A DNA stretch of 64,000 bases from Candidatus Baldrarchaeum yapensis (GTDB lineage Archaea > Asgardarchaeota > Baldrarchaeia > Baldrarchaeales > Baldrarchaeaceae). A program made the position numbers and the translations under genes. Below the pieces are notes generated by a model. The model did not search any database. It had not been told where the DNA came from and saw only the letters and a program-made list of their open reading frames with translations. The stretch covers positions 28,176 through 92,175 of the forward strand of contig JAEOSH010000003.1 of assembly GCA_016840465.1 (NCBI GenBank), given 5' to 3'. Position 1 is the first letter of the stretch. Each line of letters starts with the position of its first letter. Below, in pieces: positions 17,643 through 26,820 of this stretch.

Positions 17643-18398
17643 ATGCTTGTGGATGCCCACTGCCACCTCTCGATGGGTCGTCTAGCGAGGAAGTTGCCTG
17701 AAGTTATAAAACGAGCAAAGGAAAGGAACCTTATTGCAATAGTGACCTCTACAATCTCGCCGGAAGACTTCAGCGTAACTAGAAAACTTGTCGAGAAATA
17801 CAAGGGATACGTCTTCATATCTCTCGGCCTGCACCCTCCGGGGGTCAATCCAACAACCTTAATGAAAACGATAGAATTGATAAAAAAGCATCAACGAGAA
17901 ATTGTCGCGATCGGGGAGGTCGGGCTGGACTACTACTGGGTTAAGGACGAGAAGAGAAGAGAGTTCCAAAGAGCGGCATTTAGAGAATTCATAAAGCTGT
18001 CAGATGAGACAAATCTTCCGTTGGTGATTCACAGTCGCGAGGCCGGCCACGATACTTTTAAAATACTCGAGGAATGTGATGCAAAGAGGGTCATGTTGCA
18101 TTGTTTTTCCGATTCTACGGACATGGCAGCATATGCGGTAAAGAAGGGCTGGCTTATCTCGATACCCACAACAGTTACTAGGAGAAAGGTGCATAAAGAC
18201 GCCGCATCGGTAACACCGCTAGATAGCATGCTCGTCGAGACCGATAGCCCCTTCTTATCCCCATTCGGTGGAGTGAATGAACCTGCAAATGTGTACTACG
18301 CAGTTGAAGCAATAGCACGAATTAAGGGAGTTGATATAGAGACCGTTGCAAACAAAACATCGGAAAACGCGTTGAAGTTCTTTGAAATAAGCATATAA
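17643..18398 (+). CDS. TatD family metal-dependent hydrolase
   Basis: A TIM-barrel hydrolase of the TatD DNase family. All metal ligands are present: DAHCHL at the N-terminus, GEVGLDYY with Glu, VIHSREAG with His, LHCFSDS with His and ETDSPFLSP with Asp. The length of 251 residues is typical. Bacterial and eukaryotic members have 3'-5' DNase activity; archaeal function is assumed from this. GGAGG lies 12 bases before the ATG at 17643 and a TTG sits directly before that ATG. Confidence 0.9.
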   Translation: MLVDAHCHLSMGRLARKLPEVIKRAKERNLIAIVTSTISPEDFSVTRKLVEKYKGYVFISLGLHPPGVNPTTLMKTIELIKKHQREIVAIGEVGLDYYWVKDEKRREFQRAAFREFIKLSDETNLPLVIHSREAGHDTFKILEECDAKRVMLHCFSDSTDMAAYAVKKGWLISIPTTVTRRKVHKDAASVTPLDSMLVETDSPFLSPFGGVNEPANVYYAVEAIARIKGVDIETVANKTSENALKFFEISI

Positions 18399-18430
18399 GG
18401 TTGCAATATTTCTTATTATCATGCATTTGC

Positions 18431-19336
18431 CTAAATGGAATGGTACAGCGAAAGCAAGTACTGCGCGTCCTGCTCCTTAAGTGGACTTTCGCAAATTAAT
18501 GTCCCACCTACTCCTCTTTCCTTTAGCACCTTTAATACCAGCTCTGGGCTCGGCCTCCCACTTCTGACTTCTAAGTGCTTTTTCTCAGTACCCTCACTTT
18601 CACTTATCTGTTTGCCTCCACTACCGGTGAATGCGTCGAGAGACCATGATGGATACCTTATTATTGAAAACTCGACCCCGGTGAAGTGCATGTGAAGATC
18701 AAAGAGAATATCACTCCCAAGGATTTCCTCTATTTTCTCCAAAACGTGAATGACATCCTCATTGGTCTTAAGTCTGCCACCACTTCGGGCATAAAGATGA
18801 GCCCAATCCACAACTAGTGTTACTCCTTCACAACTGGAAACAACCTCCAGCAGCTCATCTAACTTCCCGAATTGTCTATGCTTTCCCGTAGTTTCAAGTC
18901 CAAGGAGAATACCACTAATCTCGCTCATGACTTCTCTACAGTTCCGAGTAACAATTCTTATGTGATCATCAATACTGATATTCGGCTGATAGCCACCCGG
19001 ATGGAGAACCACCACTCTACAACCAAAGTTTTTCGCGATTCGTAAGCATTTTAGCAATCTCTTTTTCCCGTAACTTTTGAACTGCTTTTCGTTCGTGAGA
19101 CTTATTGTAAACGGTGCGTGCAGCGAAACGACAACTCCATGATCTTTACAGATAGTTCTAAATTTCTCAAAATATCTCTGCGGAAACACTGGCAATTCGT
19201 ACTGGTATATGGTGAACGGTATCTCAAATGCCTTTAACTCAGGAAAATTTTTTACTAAATACGTTAGCCCATTGAGAGGGTCATTCGTGATTAGTGTACC
19301 ACTCGGGCCGAAACGGAGGAGTGCCATCTCGACCAT
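18431..19336 (-). CDS. Endonuclease IV-like TIM-barrel protein
   Basis: An AP-endonuclease family 2 protein. Metal-site residues expected for endonuclease IV are recognisable: SLHAP, VVLHPGG, a Glu in LLGLETTGK, VDWAHL and FDLHMHF, and a final Glu in LICESP. Spacing differs from bacterial Nfo, and a Ser/Glu/Lys-rich loop near residue 240 interrupts the C-terminal third. It may repair abasic sites or act as a sugar-phosphate isomerase-like enzyme; the metal ligands favour the nuclease. It begins with ATG 19336 or the ATG nine bases later and follows taw1 by four bases, so the two are likely one operon. Confidence 0.78.
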   Translation of the reverse strand: MVEMALLRFGPSGTLITNDPLNGLTYLVKNFPELKAFEIPFTIYQYELPVFPQRYFEKFRTICKDHGVVVSLHAPFTISLTNEKQFKSYGKKRLLKCLRIAKNFGCRVVVLHPGGYQPNISIDDHIRIVTRNCREVMSEISGILLGLETTGKHRQFGKLDELLEVVSSCEGVTLVVDWAHLYARSGGRLKTNEDVIHVLEKIEEILGSDILFDLHMHFTGVEFSIIRYPSWSLDAFTGSGGKQISESEGTEKKHLEVRSGRPSPELVLKVLKERGVGGTLICESPLKEQDAQYLLSLYHSI

Positions 19337-19340
19337 CTGG

Positions 19341-20627
19341 TCATGCTGGTACCAGTTTTGTACTGCGCTTGCCCCAGTTTACATCTATCAGGGTAACAGC
19401 GCTCGGCACGAACTCATTTATTATTTCGAATCCTCCATACTCACATATTTTTCTCGAAAACTCAACGATATCGCTATGACGCGGCTGGAAGAGTTCAAAC
19501 GCCCTCTCACGGGGATAACCCATGCGCTCGCAGTAGTCGCCCATCCTCCTACGCGCCCCTCCTACATACGTAAAGCCCTTGACCTCCACGAAGTGAGGGT
19601 TCGCGTTTTCTATGATCTTCGCATACTCCTCCGGTTTTACCATATTTAGATTCTTGACCGCGGTTATTCTAATAACCGTCCTGCATGATAACGTATCCAA
19701 AAGTTCTAACGTCCGCATAAGCCTCCGCCATCCTCTTTCTATCAGTGGCCTGCATACTTCCAGGTATATCTTCTCGTTGGGAGCAGGTAGCGTTATGTAG
19801 AGTTGCGAAGGCTCTCTCGATATGTTTTCGAGAGCCTCCGGAAGGGTACCATTTGAAACTATGAACGTTGTAAAGCCCCGTCTCCGAAACTCCTCCACAA
19901 GTTCGCCGATCTGCGGATATAAGAGTGGCTCGCCCGCGAGCGATATTGCAGCATGCTTTGGCTCGAGAGCCTCCCTATGCACTCTCCTGATATCTGCTGG
20001 ATTTGCAACTCTGCGTTTTACTAGATCCTCGAGATCATCGGTGCTCTCTGCAACCTCCTCGACATCCTTCGACAGAATATAGCGTCCTCCCCCGGCCTCC
20101 GCAATAAGACCCTCCCTTAGGAGGTGTTCGGCGGCCTCTCTGAATTTCCTCCTGGATATTTCTGCCTTTTCAGCAATCTGCACCCCAGTTATTGCTCTTC
20201 TTTCCTTCAAAAGCACTTCTAGGATCTTTATCATGTTCTCGTAATTTGTCAGAAGCCTATCGATGCTGTAGCGCTCCTGTATCATTCTCTTCTGCGCTGC
20301 TATCATTTCCTCCGCAAGGTGGATTGCATCATCTAATTCGAAACCCTCGAGGGAGGACTCCTTCCATGAGAGCCCCAGGTCGCTTGGTTGCACCCTCCAG
20401 CAGAACAGACATCTGTGCGTACAGAAGTAGAGTACGGGGGTGTTCTGTATGCAGAGGTGGCTCTTAACGCCATAGAATTTCTCTTTATAGCACCCCCTCC
20501 TGCCTGTGAAAAGCTTCTGCTCGAGCCAGTGGCAGGGCTTTATAGCCGCATGCTTTCGCGATCCTACGATTATGTAACCGGGTATGCTTCTGTAGGCGTT
20601 TATGTACTCCCCTGGAATCTTCAACAT
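19341..20627 (-). CDS. taw1: Taw1 / TYW1-like 4-demethylwyosine synthase with an inserted winged-helix domain
   Basis: A radical SAM enzyme that builds the tricyclic base of wyosine at G37 of tRNA-Phe from pyruvate. The CxxxCxxC cluster motif is FCTHRCLFCW near residue 69; EPKHAAISLAGEP, SNGTLPE, LYITLPAPN and VEVKGFTYVGG are family hallmarks. An additional Cys lies before the cluster, as in Taw1. Between the cluster and AISLAGEP about 80 extra residues (about 125-207) form a winged-helix pattern, VLLKERRAITGVQIAEKAEI and on, absent from known Taw1 as far as I recall. The frame is open to 20696, but a GGTGAT site precedes the ATG at 20627 (428 residues). Confidence 0.85.
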   Translation of the reverse strand: MLKIPGEYINAYRSIPGYIIVGSRKHAAIKPCHWLEQKLFTGRRGCYKEKFYGVKSHLCIQNTPVLYFCTHRCLFCWRVQPSDLGLSWKESSLEGFELDDAIHLAEEMIAAQKRMIQERYSIDRLLTNYENMIKILEVLLKERRAITGVQIAEKAEISRRKFREAAEHLLREGLIAEAGGGRYILSKDVEEVAESTDDLEDLVKRRVANPADIRRVHREALEPKHAAISLAGEPLLYPQIGELVEEFRRRGFTTFIVSNGTLPEALENISREPSQLYITLPAPNEKIYLEVCRPLIERGWRRLMRTLELLDTLSCRTVIRITAVKNLNMVKPEEYAKIIENANPHFVEVKGFTYVGGARRRMGDYCERMGYPRERAFELFQPRHSDIVEFSRKICEYGGFEIINEFVPSAVTLIDVNWGKRSTKLVPA

Positions 20628-20776
20628 ATCATCACCGGCCAAGACCACATAAATCGACGGATTCACTATGGAGTATTTGTGATTCCTACATTTCAAAATA
20701 TCTGTTAACGTTATACCATCCTTTTTACAACGTGCTACAAAAATCTTATCTCAAAGAATCTAGCGGTGAGATCACG

Positions 20777-21136
20777 ATGGACAACTACCTCAAGAGATTG
20801 GAGGAGGCTCTTGCCTCGGATCCTGCAAAACGCGCAATCCTCGAAGTCCTCCTCGATGGTGAGTGGCACTCAACTGTCGAAATATGGAGAAAAGTAAGGA
20901 GCACAAGAAAGTTTATAGGGCTTGTCGGAATCGGCACCGCAATCCGTCAAATGGTAAATCTTACTGGGAATGAGATAATAGAATGCAAAAACGGAGTAGA
21001 TATTTCCGAGTGGAGGTTAAAGCCTGAAGTTATCGAGGATGTGAGAAAGCTCTTGGAGAATTTCAAGAAGCCGGATAGACACGAAATTAGCAGGGATTAC
21101 ACGGATCTTATACTGAAGGGGCAAAAGAGCGTATAG
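20777..21136 (+). CDS. Small helix-turn-helix-like protein
   Basis: A 119-residue protein of unknown function. The segment AILEVLLDGEWHSTVEIWRKVRS is typical of a winged-helix start, with a short basic C-terminal tail. It may bind DNA or RNA. The frame is open from 20732, but GGTGAG seven bases before the ATG at 20777 decides the start. It is divergent from taw1. Confidence 0.65.
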   Translation: MDNYLKRLEEALASDPAKRAILEVLLDGEWHSTVEIWRKVRSTRKFIGLVGIGTAIRQMVNLTGNEIIECKNGVDISEWRLKPEVIEDVRKLLENFKKPDRHEISRDYTDLILKGQKSV

Positions 21137-21305
21137 TTTCGTCACAAAATGGGGCATTCTTCTTTCGAACAACCAAGTTTTTAGGAGAGATTCCAATCAC
21201 ACATGGAAAAATAGAGGCCGCATCATCCTCGCCGCGCCTTGTGACCTCGATACTCAACTGTGTTCCCTTGTCCATTAACTTTAAATTTTCAAAATTCTCA
21301 TACAA
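21108..21305 (-). CDS. Possible small protein, uncertain
   Basis: A 65-codon frame with a GAGG site six bases before its ATG and a protein-like mix of residues, including two isolated Cys. It overlaps the end of the preceding plus-strand gene by 29 bases. I do not recognise it. It lies in a 300-bp space before leuS that otherwise shows nothing. Confidence 0.3.
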   Translation of the reverse strand: MYENFENLKLMDKGTQLSIEVTRRGEDDAASIFPCVIGISPKNLVVRKKNAPFCDETIRSFAPSV

Positions 21306-21436
21306 ATCCTCTGACAGGAGGTTCTATGCGTGAGGGGTTCTATTCTCATACAAAGGACACGTCCGTAAATCCGTGAAAACACGCCTAGTTATCATCACCA
21401 GCCCTGCTTCTCCACTAGTTCTGCGGGGTGCTGTTC

Positions 21437-24334
21437 TTGAGTGGAGAGTTTCTAAATCTACTTAGGAGTATCCAGGAAAAATGGCAAAAAGAATGGGAAA
21501 GGAGCCGAATATTCGAAGCAGATCCTGATCCTTCGAAACCAAAGTTCTTCCTAACAGTAGCATACCCATATCCGGATGCGCCGCAGCACATCGGTCACGG
21601 GAGAACTTATAGTCTTGCCGACGCTTACGCGAGATTCAAGAGAATGCAAGGGTACAACGTACTATTCCCTATGGCCTTCCATTACACGGGAACTCCTATC
21701 CTCGCAATTGCAAAGAGACTGGCTCAAGAAGATAAAGAATTGCTGAGGATATTCAGAGATGTCTTCCACATACCAGAGGAGGTAATAAGAACTCTCACTG
21801 AACCCATAAAGCTAGCAAGGTACTTCCACGAGGAGATAAAGCAAGGAATGAAGGAAATGGGGTACTCTATCGACTGGCGGAGGGAATTCACGACAATAGA
21901 TCCGCCGTACAACAAGTTCATCATGTGGCAATTCCACAAACTGCATGAAAAGGGTCTAATAATAAGAGGGCGTCATCCGGTACCTTGGTGCATTTCTTGC
22001 GACAACGCGGTTGGTCAGCATGATACCCTCGGTGATGTGGAACCAGAAATAGAGGAAGTTACACTATTGAAGTTCAAAATGGCGGAGAATGGCATGATAC
22101 TGCCTGTAGTTACCTTTAGACCTGAGACCATATTCGGTGTTACCAACATATGGGTAAACCCGGAGATAGAGTACGTGGTTGCCGATGTGAATGGAGAAAC
22201 TTGGGTAGTATCCGAAGACGCGGCAATGAGGCTGAAATACCAGGGCAGAAAGGTTAAAGAGTTAAGAAGGGTGTCAGGAAGAGAGTTCATCGGAAAAGAG
22301 GCAATAAACCCGGTAACTAATGACAGAATTCCGATACTTCCCGCTACATTCGTAAGCGCCGAGTACGGTACTGGAATAGTAATGTCAGTTCCTGGTCACG
22401 CACCTTATGACTATCTGGCGCTCGAGGACTTGAAGAAAAATGCCGACATGCTAAGAGAGTATGGAGTGGATCCGGAGGTCGTCAAACGCATAGAACCGAT
22501 TTCCATAATATCGATCGAAGGGTTTTCGGATATTCCCGCTAAGGACGCCGTCGAACAGCTTGGGGTCAAAAATCAAAATGATCCGAAAGCCGAAGAAGCG
22601 ACAAAACTAGTCTACGGTAAAGAGTTCCACATGGGTGTTATGAAGAGCAACACAGGAAAATATGCTGGATTGAAGGTTTCAGAGGCCAAAGAGAGAGTGA
22701 GAGAGGACCTGATCGAGGAGGGCATTGCAGAGGAGTTCTACGAAATAGTGAACGGGCCAGTGTACTGCAGATGCATGTCAAGAGTTGTCGTTAAGGTTGT
22801 GGAAGATCAGTGGTTCATCAACTATGGTGACGAGAATTGGAAGGAACTAGCCCGTGAGTGTCTAAGAGAAATGAGAATAGTGCCCGAAGAAATAAGACGA
22901 GAATTCGAGGCGTGCATCGATTGGTTGAAGGCAAAGGCATGTGCACGGAGAAGCGGCCTAGGAACGCCGCTTCCATGGGATCCGAACTGGATAATTGAGA
23001 GCCTCAGCGATTCTACAATATACATGGCGTACTACACAATCGCAAAGTACATCAATCAGTACGGAATTAAAGGCGATAATCTAAACGATGAAGTCTTCGA
23101 TTACATCTTCTTAGGAAAGGGAGATCCTAAAGAAATATCCGAAAGAACCGGAATACCTGCAGATGTACTGAAGGCAATGAGGGAAGAATTCCTATATTGG
23201 TACCCTCTGGACTCGAGACATAGCGGGAGAGACCTCGTGTGGAATCACCTGACGTTCTTCATATTCAATCACGTCGCGATATTTCCGCGAGAACTATGGC
23301 CAAAACAGATAGTTGTAAATGGGTTCGTAGTTGCCGAAGGCGGTCAGAAAATGAGCAAGTCTCTGGGAAATATAATACCGATCAGGGAAGGTCTGAGAGA
23401 GTACTGTGCCGACCCGATCCGTCTATTGCTACTTGGCGGTGCTGAACTGCTATCAGACACAGAATTCAGTCCGAAAATTGCGCGCTCAATACTGGCTCGA
23501 TTGGAGAAGATGTATAGGCTTGCTCAAAGCGTTAAAGACGCACCTAATATTGAGTTCTCTGACATGGAAATGGACATTTGGGATAAGTGGATAGTCTCAC
23601 GGGTTCAACGTCACATCATTGAAGCCACGCGTGCATTGGAAGATTGTCGGATGAGGGATGCCGTCCAACATGCGTTCTATCTGATGGATGCAGATGTATC
23701 GAAATATATCGATGCGGTTGGCGACGTAAAGAGAAAGGCCTCAATGCTGAAGAAAATCCTAGACATATGGGTTCGTCTGCTGGCGCCATTTGCACCGCAT
23801 ATCTCGGAGGAAATCTGGCATATGCTCGGCAACGACACATTCGTATCCGTAGCCAAGTGGCCTGAGGCCGATAAAAGACTAATAAATGATAGAATTGAAA
23901 AGGCGATAGAATTCATTGACGCGGTTATCGAGGATCTAAAAGAGGTAAGAAAGCTTCTAAAGAAGGGCGAGCGCGCACACATATACGTCGCGCATGGATG
24001 GAAATACGAACTGATGAAGAAAATAGAAGAGACGATCGCGGAAACGGGTAAGATGGATCCGAAGATATTGATGCGAAGCGTAATGCGGGAAGCTAAATTC
24101 AAACAATTCGGAAAGGAGGTTACAAAGATTGTGCAACAAATCGCGAAAGGCGGCATGTGGACGTGGCTTGAAAGTCCTGAGGAAGAAATGAAAGTATTGG
24201 AGGAGACAACTACATACATAGAAAAGGCGACGGGACTGAAAATAAACATACAAAGCGCAGAGAAACCAGAGTATGACCCACGCAGAAGATCACAGGTGGC
24301 GCTACCCGGAAAACCAGCAATCTATATAGAGTAA
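21437..24334 (+). CDS. leuS: Leucyl-tRNA synthetase, archaeal type
   Basis: Charges tRNA-Leu with leucine. HIGH lies in QHIGHGRTYSLAD near residue 46, the editing (CP1) domain is at about 170-500 with the FRPETIFGVTN and T-rich motifs, and KMSKS occurs in GGQKMSKSLGN near 640. The anticodon-binding domain and the long archaeal C-terminal tail follow. At 965 residues it has normal archaeal/eukaryotic cytosolic length. The frame is open from a GTG at 21428, but GGGGTG is well spaced for the TTG at 21437. Monocistronic; it converges with a methyltransferase gene. Confidence 0.97.
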   Translation: MSGEFLNLLRSIQEKWQKEWERSRIFEADPDPSKPKFFLTVAYPYPDAPQHIGHGRTYSLADAYARFKRMQGYNVLFPMAFHYTGTPILAIAKRLAQEDKELLRIFRDVFHIPEEVIRTLTEPIKLARYFHEEIKQGMKEMGYSIDWRREFTTIDPPYNKFIMWQFHKLHEKGLIIRGRHPVPWCISCDNAVGQHDTLGDVEPEIEEVTLLKFKMAENGMILPVVTFRPETIFGVTNIWVNPEIEYVVADVNGETWVVSEDAAMRLKYQGRKVKELRRVSGREFIGKEAINPVTNDRIPILPATFVSAEYGTGIVMSVPGHAPYDYLALEDLKKNADMLREYGVDPEVVKRIEPISIISIEGFSDIPAKDAVEQLGVKNQNDPKAEEATKLVYGKEFHMGVMKSNTGKYAGLKVSEAKERVREDLIEEGIAEEFYEIVNGPVYCRCMSRVVVKVVEDQWFINYGDENWKELARECLREMRIVPEEIRREFEACIDWLKAKACARRSGLGTPLPWDPNWIIESLSDSTIYMAYYTIAKYINQYGIKGDNLNDEVFDYIFLGKGDPKEISERTGIPADVLKAMREEFLYWYPLDSRHSGRDLVWNHLTFFIFNHVAIFPRELWPKQIVVNGFVVAEGGQKMSKSLGNIIPIREGLREYCADPIRLLLLGGAELLSDTEFSPKIARSILARLEKMYRLAQSVKDAPNIEFSDMEMDIWDKWIVSRVQRHIIEATRALEDCRMRDAVQHAFYLMDADVSKYIDAVGDVKRKASMLKKILDIWVRLLAPFAPHISEEIWHMLGNDTFVSVAKWPEADKRLINDRIEKAIEFIDAVIEDLKEVRKLLKKGERAHIYVAHGWKYELMKKIEETIAETGKMDPKILMRSVMREAKFKQFGKEVTKIVQQIAKGGMWTWLESPEEEMKVLEETTTYIEKATGLKINIQSAEKPEYDPRRRSQVALPGKPAIYIE

Positions 24335-24345
24335 ACTTTTCTAAA

Positions 24346-25191
24346 CTATTTTTTCTTGCCGATTATGATAATCGATTCCCCAAAATCGCTCAATTTGTTA
24401 TTTCTACATAGCAGATCTTCCAATTTTCCCATAATTTTAAGGTATGCCCTAAGTAGAAATCCACGTGCTTTTCTAAGAAAGCGGGGCGGAATAAGTGGAG
24501 CAAAGACGTGCATACCTTGCATCCTTAGGATCTTACCTCCTTGATCCGATAGCAATCGTCTTATGACGTTCACTGAGAAGTAGTATTGCGAGATAAGAAA
24601 ATCTTTTCCCTGCTCGGAATACACGAACTCCATTATCTTCACTTCATCTTTCTTCAAAAGTTCCCTTATGGTTTTCTTGGCTGCATCCTTCCCATATATT
24701 CCAATCACTCGCCAAAGCGTGTCTATGCATTTCCAGTTTTCAAATTCCAGCATGAACATACCATTCGATCTTAGTATCCTCAGCATCTCTTTTATTCCTT
24801 CGTGGAAAAACTTTAGGTGATTTATAACACCGCCTATGGAAAATGTCATATCAAAAATCCCAGATCTTATTGGGAGACGGTCAGCGGATGCAAGAATTAT
24901 TCCTCCTCTCCTCATTTCAATCCCAGTTTTTCTTATTTTGTCCCGCAGAATGCGCAACATTTCTGCGGATACGTCCAAAAAACAGACATCCTTGCCCTTT
25001 TCAGCGAGAAATATCAACCCCGGAAATCCGGTTCCACAACCTATATCGAGAATGAGGTCACCGGGAGGCTCTATAGACCTGATCTCGCGCTCATAGATCA
25101 TGTAGAGGTCTTCATCGTAAAGAGTACCTGGTAAGTCGTAGAGTTCCGCAACGCTATCATAAAATTCCTTGACCTTTCTTTCCTCGATCAT
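24346..25191 (-). CDS. SAM-dependent methyltransferase, class I
   Basis: A Rossmann-fold methyltransferase. Motif I is LDIGCGTGFPG near residue 47, motif II ends in FLDVSAEML, and the post-I region IRSGIFDMTFSIGGVINHLKF is typical of small-molecule or lipid methylases of the UbiE type. The C-terminal part has basic patches (residues 230-275). Substrate unknown. GGAG five bases before the ATG at 25191 sets the start; the frame begins two codons earlier with GTG. It converges with leuS. Confidence 0.85.
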   Translation of the reverse strand: MIEERKVKEFYDSVAELYDLPGTLYDEDLYMIYEREIRSIEPPGDLILDIGCGTGFPGLIFLAEKGKDVCFLDVSAEMLRILRDKIRKTGIEMRRGGIILASADRLPIRSGIFDMTFSIGGVINHLKFFHEGIKEMLRILRSNGMFMLEFENWKCIDTLWRVIGIYGKDAAKKTIRELLKKDEVKIMEFVYSEQGKDFLISQYYFSVNVIRRLLSDQGGKILRMQGMHVFAPLIPPRFLRKARGFLLRAYLKIMGKLEDLLCRNNKLSDFGESIIIIGKKK

Positions 25192-25264
25192 ACGCACTCC
25201 TCGTGAGAACGCTATTGAAAATCACCAAAAATTGACAATAACGTGGTGCCTTAAAGATAGTGAT

Positions 25265-25282
25265 CGGTGAGAACCCTCACCG
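25265..25282. repeat. Perfect 7-bp hairpin in a divergent intergenic space
   Basis: CGGTGAG and CTCACCG flank a four-base loop. It lies 140 bp before the phosphoesterase start and 75 bp before the divergent methyltransferase. The phrase ATCGGTGA recurs at 25392-25399, where it forms the ribosome-binding site of the phosphoesterase. It may be an operator or leader hairpin. Confidence 0.35.
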
Positions 25283-25404
25283 TCACCCCAACCTCTTTGC
25301 GGTATCACCCATGTACTCCGGCACAAAAATAATATTGAAAATCCCTCATCTACTCGTTAGAATTCCTAAGCCTGGCAGTCCATGTGAGAGATCGGTGATG
25401 CGGC

Positions 25405-26130
25405 TTGCTAACGATTGGTGCCGTTGCTGATGTGCACTCACCGAAATACCTGAAGTTGTTTAGGGAGGCAATGGACACACTTGATGTCAGTGCGATCGAT
25501 CTTATGTTTTTAGCCGGCGATATGATATATAAGGGCAGAGTTGAGGAGATGAACAACATAATTGACATTCTCGAACGAAAGGGCGTTAACTGCCCCATTA
25601 TTGCAGTATTTGGAAATGAAGAATTCGAAGACAGGCATGAAAAAATTAGAAGGTTGTGTGAAGGAAAAATAATATTCTTGGATGATGAAAGCGTTGTTTT
25701 AAACTTAAAAGGCCTCAAGGTTGGTATAGTGGGAACTAAGGGCTCACTCGACAAACCCACAACTTGGCAGGCGCGCAATATACCGAATATTCAACAGATA
25801 TATTCCGAAAGGATAAAGAAAGTGGACAATCTGCTTGCAAATTTGAATTCCGACGTTAAGATATTACTAATGCACTATGCGCCGACATATAAGACGCTAA
25901 AAGGCGAAAAGACTTCAATATATCCTCTTCTCGGGTCAAAAAAGTTTGAAGAAGTAATACTCAGGAGGCGCCCTGACCTCGTAATTCATGCTCACGCGCA
26001 TAACGGGTCGGAATTTGCATCTCTGAACGGTATACCCGTATATAACGTATCTCTCCCGCTCACGAGGAAAATCTGCATAATAAAGTTGAAGGGTGCCCGA
26101 GGCCTCGACGCCTTTATATCGAGGGGATGA
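25405..26130 (+). CDS. Calcineurin-like metallophosphoesterase
   Basis: A binuclear-metal phosphoesterase. The motif set is complete: ADVHSP, AGDMIYKG, FGNEE (N-E in place of the common N-H-D), LMHYAPT and HAHAH near the C-terminus. The small size (241 residues) suggests a simple phosphodiesterase; its substrate is unknown. The TTG start at 25405 follows GGTGAT by five bases. It heads a run of three genes (phosphoesterase, a small protein, YjbQ) with overlapping ends, so they are probably co-transcribed. Confidence 0.85.
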   Translation: MLTIGAVADVHSPKYLKLFREAMDTLDVSAIDLMFLAGDMIYKGRVEEMNNIIDILERKGVNCPIIAVFGNEEFEDRHEKIRRLCEGKIIFLDDESVVLNLKGLKVGIVGTKGSLDKPTTWQARNIPNIQQIYSERIKKVDNLLANLNSDVKILLMHYAPTYKTLKGEKTSIYPLLGSKKFEEVILRRRPDLVIHAHAHNGSEFASLNGIPVYNVSLPLTRKICIIKLKGARGLDAFISRG

Positions 26131-26411
26131 GTTTGAGGGAGTTCTTAGAAGTTGAAAACTGGGAAGACTTCGTAAAAATAGCCCAGGCCTCGAATCTCGT
26201 CATACGCATCGATCCGTACGTGTTTGTTTACCTTTACGGCCTCATATTCTTCATAGACCTGGGTAAGTTGACATCCGAGGATGTAAAGAACCTATTCCAG
26301 GCGTTAAAGGAGAAACTAGTACTGGTGAAGGGGGTTAAGGTGAGCAGATCGATCTATGAGTTCATCAAGAGGCAATCGGATAAGGGGGATATGAATGAAG
26401 GCAATCAGTAA
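26127..26411 (+). CDS. Small uncharacterised protein
   Basis: A 94-residue protein of unknown function with helical segments and a hydrophobic central strand region, ending in a polar tail. No motif is recognised. Its ATG overlaps the stop of the phosphoesterase (ATGA), and its 3' end overlaps the YjbQ gene by 17 bases. That coupling is the support for it being real. Confidence 0.6.
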   Translation: MSLREFLEVENWEDFVKIAQASNLVIRIDPYVFVYLYGLIFFIDLGKLTSEDVKNLFQALKEKLVLVKGVKVSRSIYEFIKRQSDKGDMNEGNQ

Positions 26412-26820
26412 GATGATTACTATAAGAACTAGGAGCAGATTCGAGATAATAGACATAACCGCTGAAGTCGAGAAAATCGTAAGAGAAGCAGATGTTGACA
26501 ACGGCTTCGTGCTAATCCATGAACCACACACCACGGCCGCTGTGACAATAAACGAGAACGATCCCTCTCTTTTCACAGATTTCATAAACATTTACACAAA
26601 AATAGCCCCACCAAACGGCGAATATGAGCATAATAGGAAATATATGGGAATTCCCTCGGAGCAAAACGCCCATGCTCACATAATTTCATCATTGATAAAA
26701 CCATCGGTGGTGATTCCGGTGATCAATGGGAGAATTATGTTAGGGACGTGGCAAAGGGTACTTTTCATCGAGTTGGACGGCCCGAGAACGAGAGAGGTCA
26801 ACATAATAGTTTATTACTAG
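26395..26820 (+). CDS. YjbQ / UPF0047 family protein
   Basis: A small conserved protein of the YjbQ family, members of which have been assigned a thiamin-phosphate synthase side activity. Hallmarks: HTTAAVTINEN, a HNRKYMGIPSEQNAHAHI stretch with clustered His, and GTWQRVLFIELDGPR. The His/Glu set probably binds a metal. At 141 residues it is of normal length. Third gene of a three-gene run; its stop overlaps the convergent DTD2 gene. The physiological role is uncertain. Confidence 0.85.
   Translation: MKAISKMITIRTRSRFEIIDITAEVEKIVREADVDNGFVLIHEPHTTAAVTINENDPSLFTDFINIYTKIAPPNGEYEHNRKYMGIPSEQNAHAHIISSLIKPSVVIPVINGRIMLGTWQRVLFIELDGPRTREVNIIVYY

Noticed and set aside
23677-24249. A 190-codon minus-strand frame inside leuS
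   Set aside because: Shadow of the leuS coding pattern, rich in Ser, Ile and Phe, with no family match.
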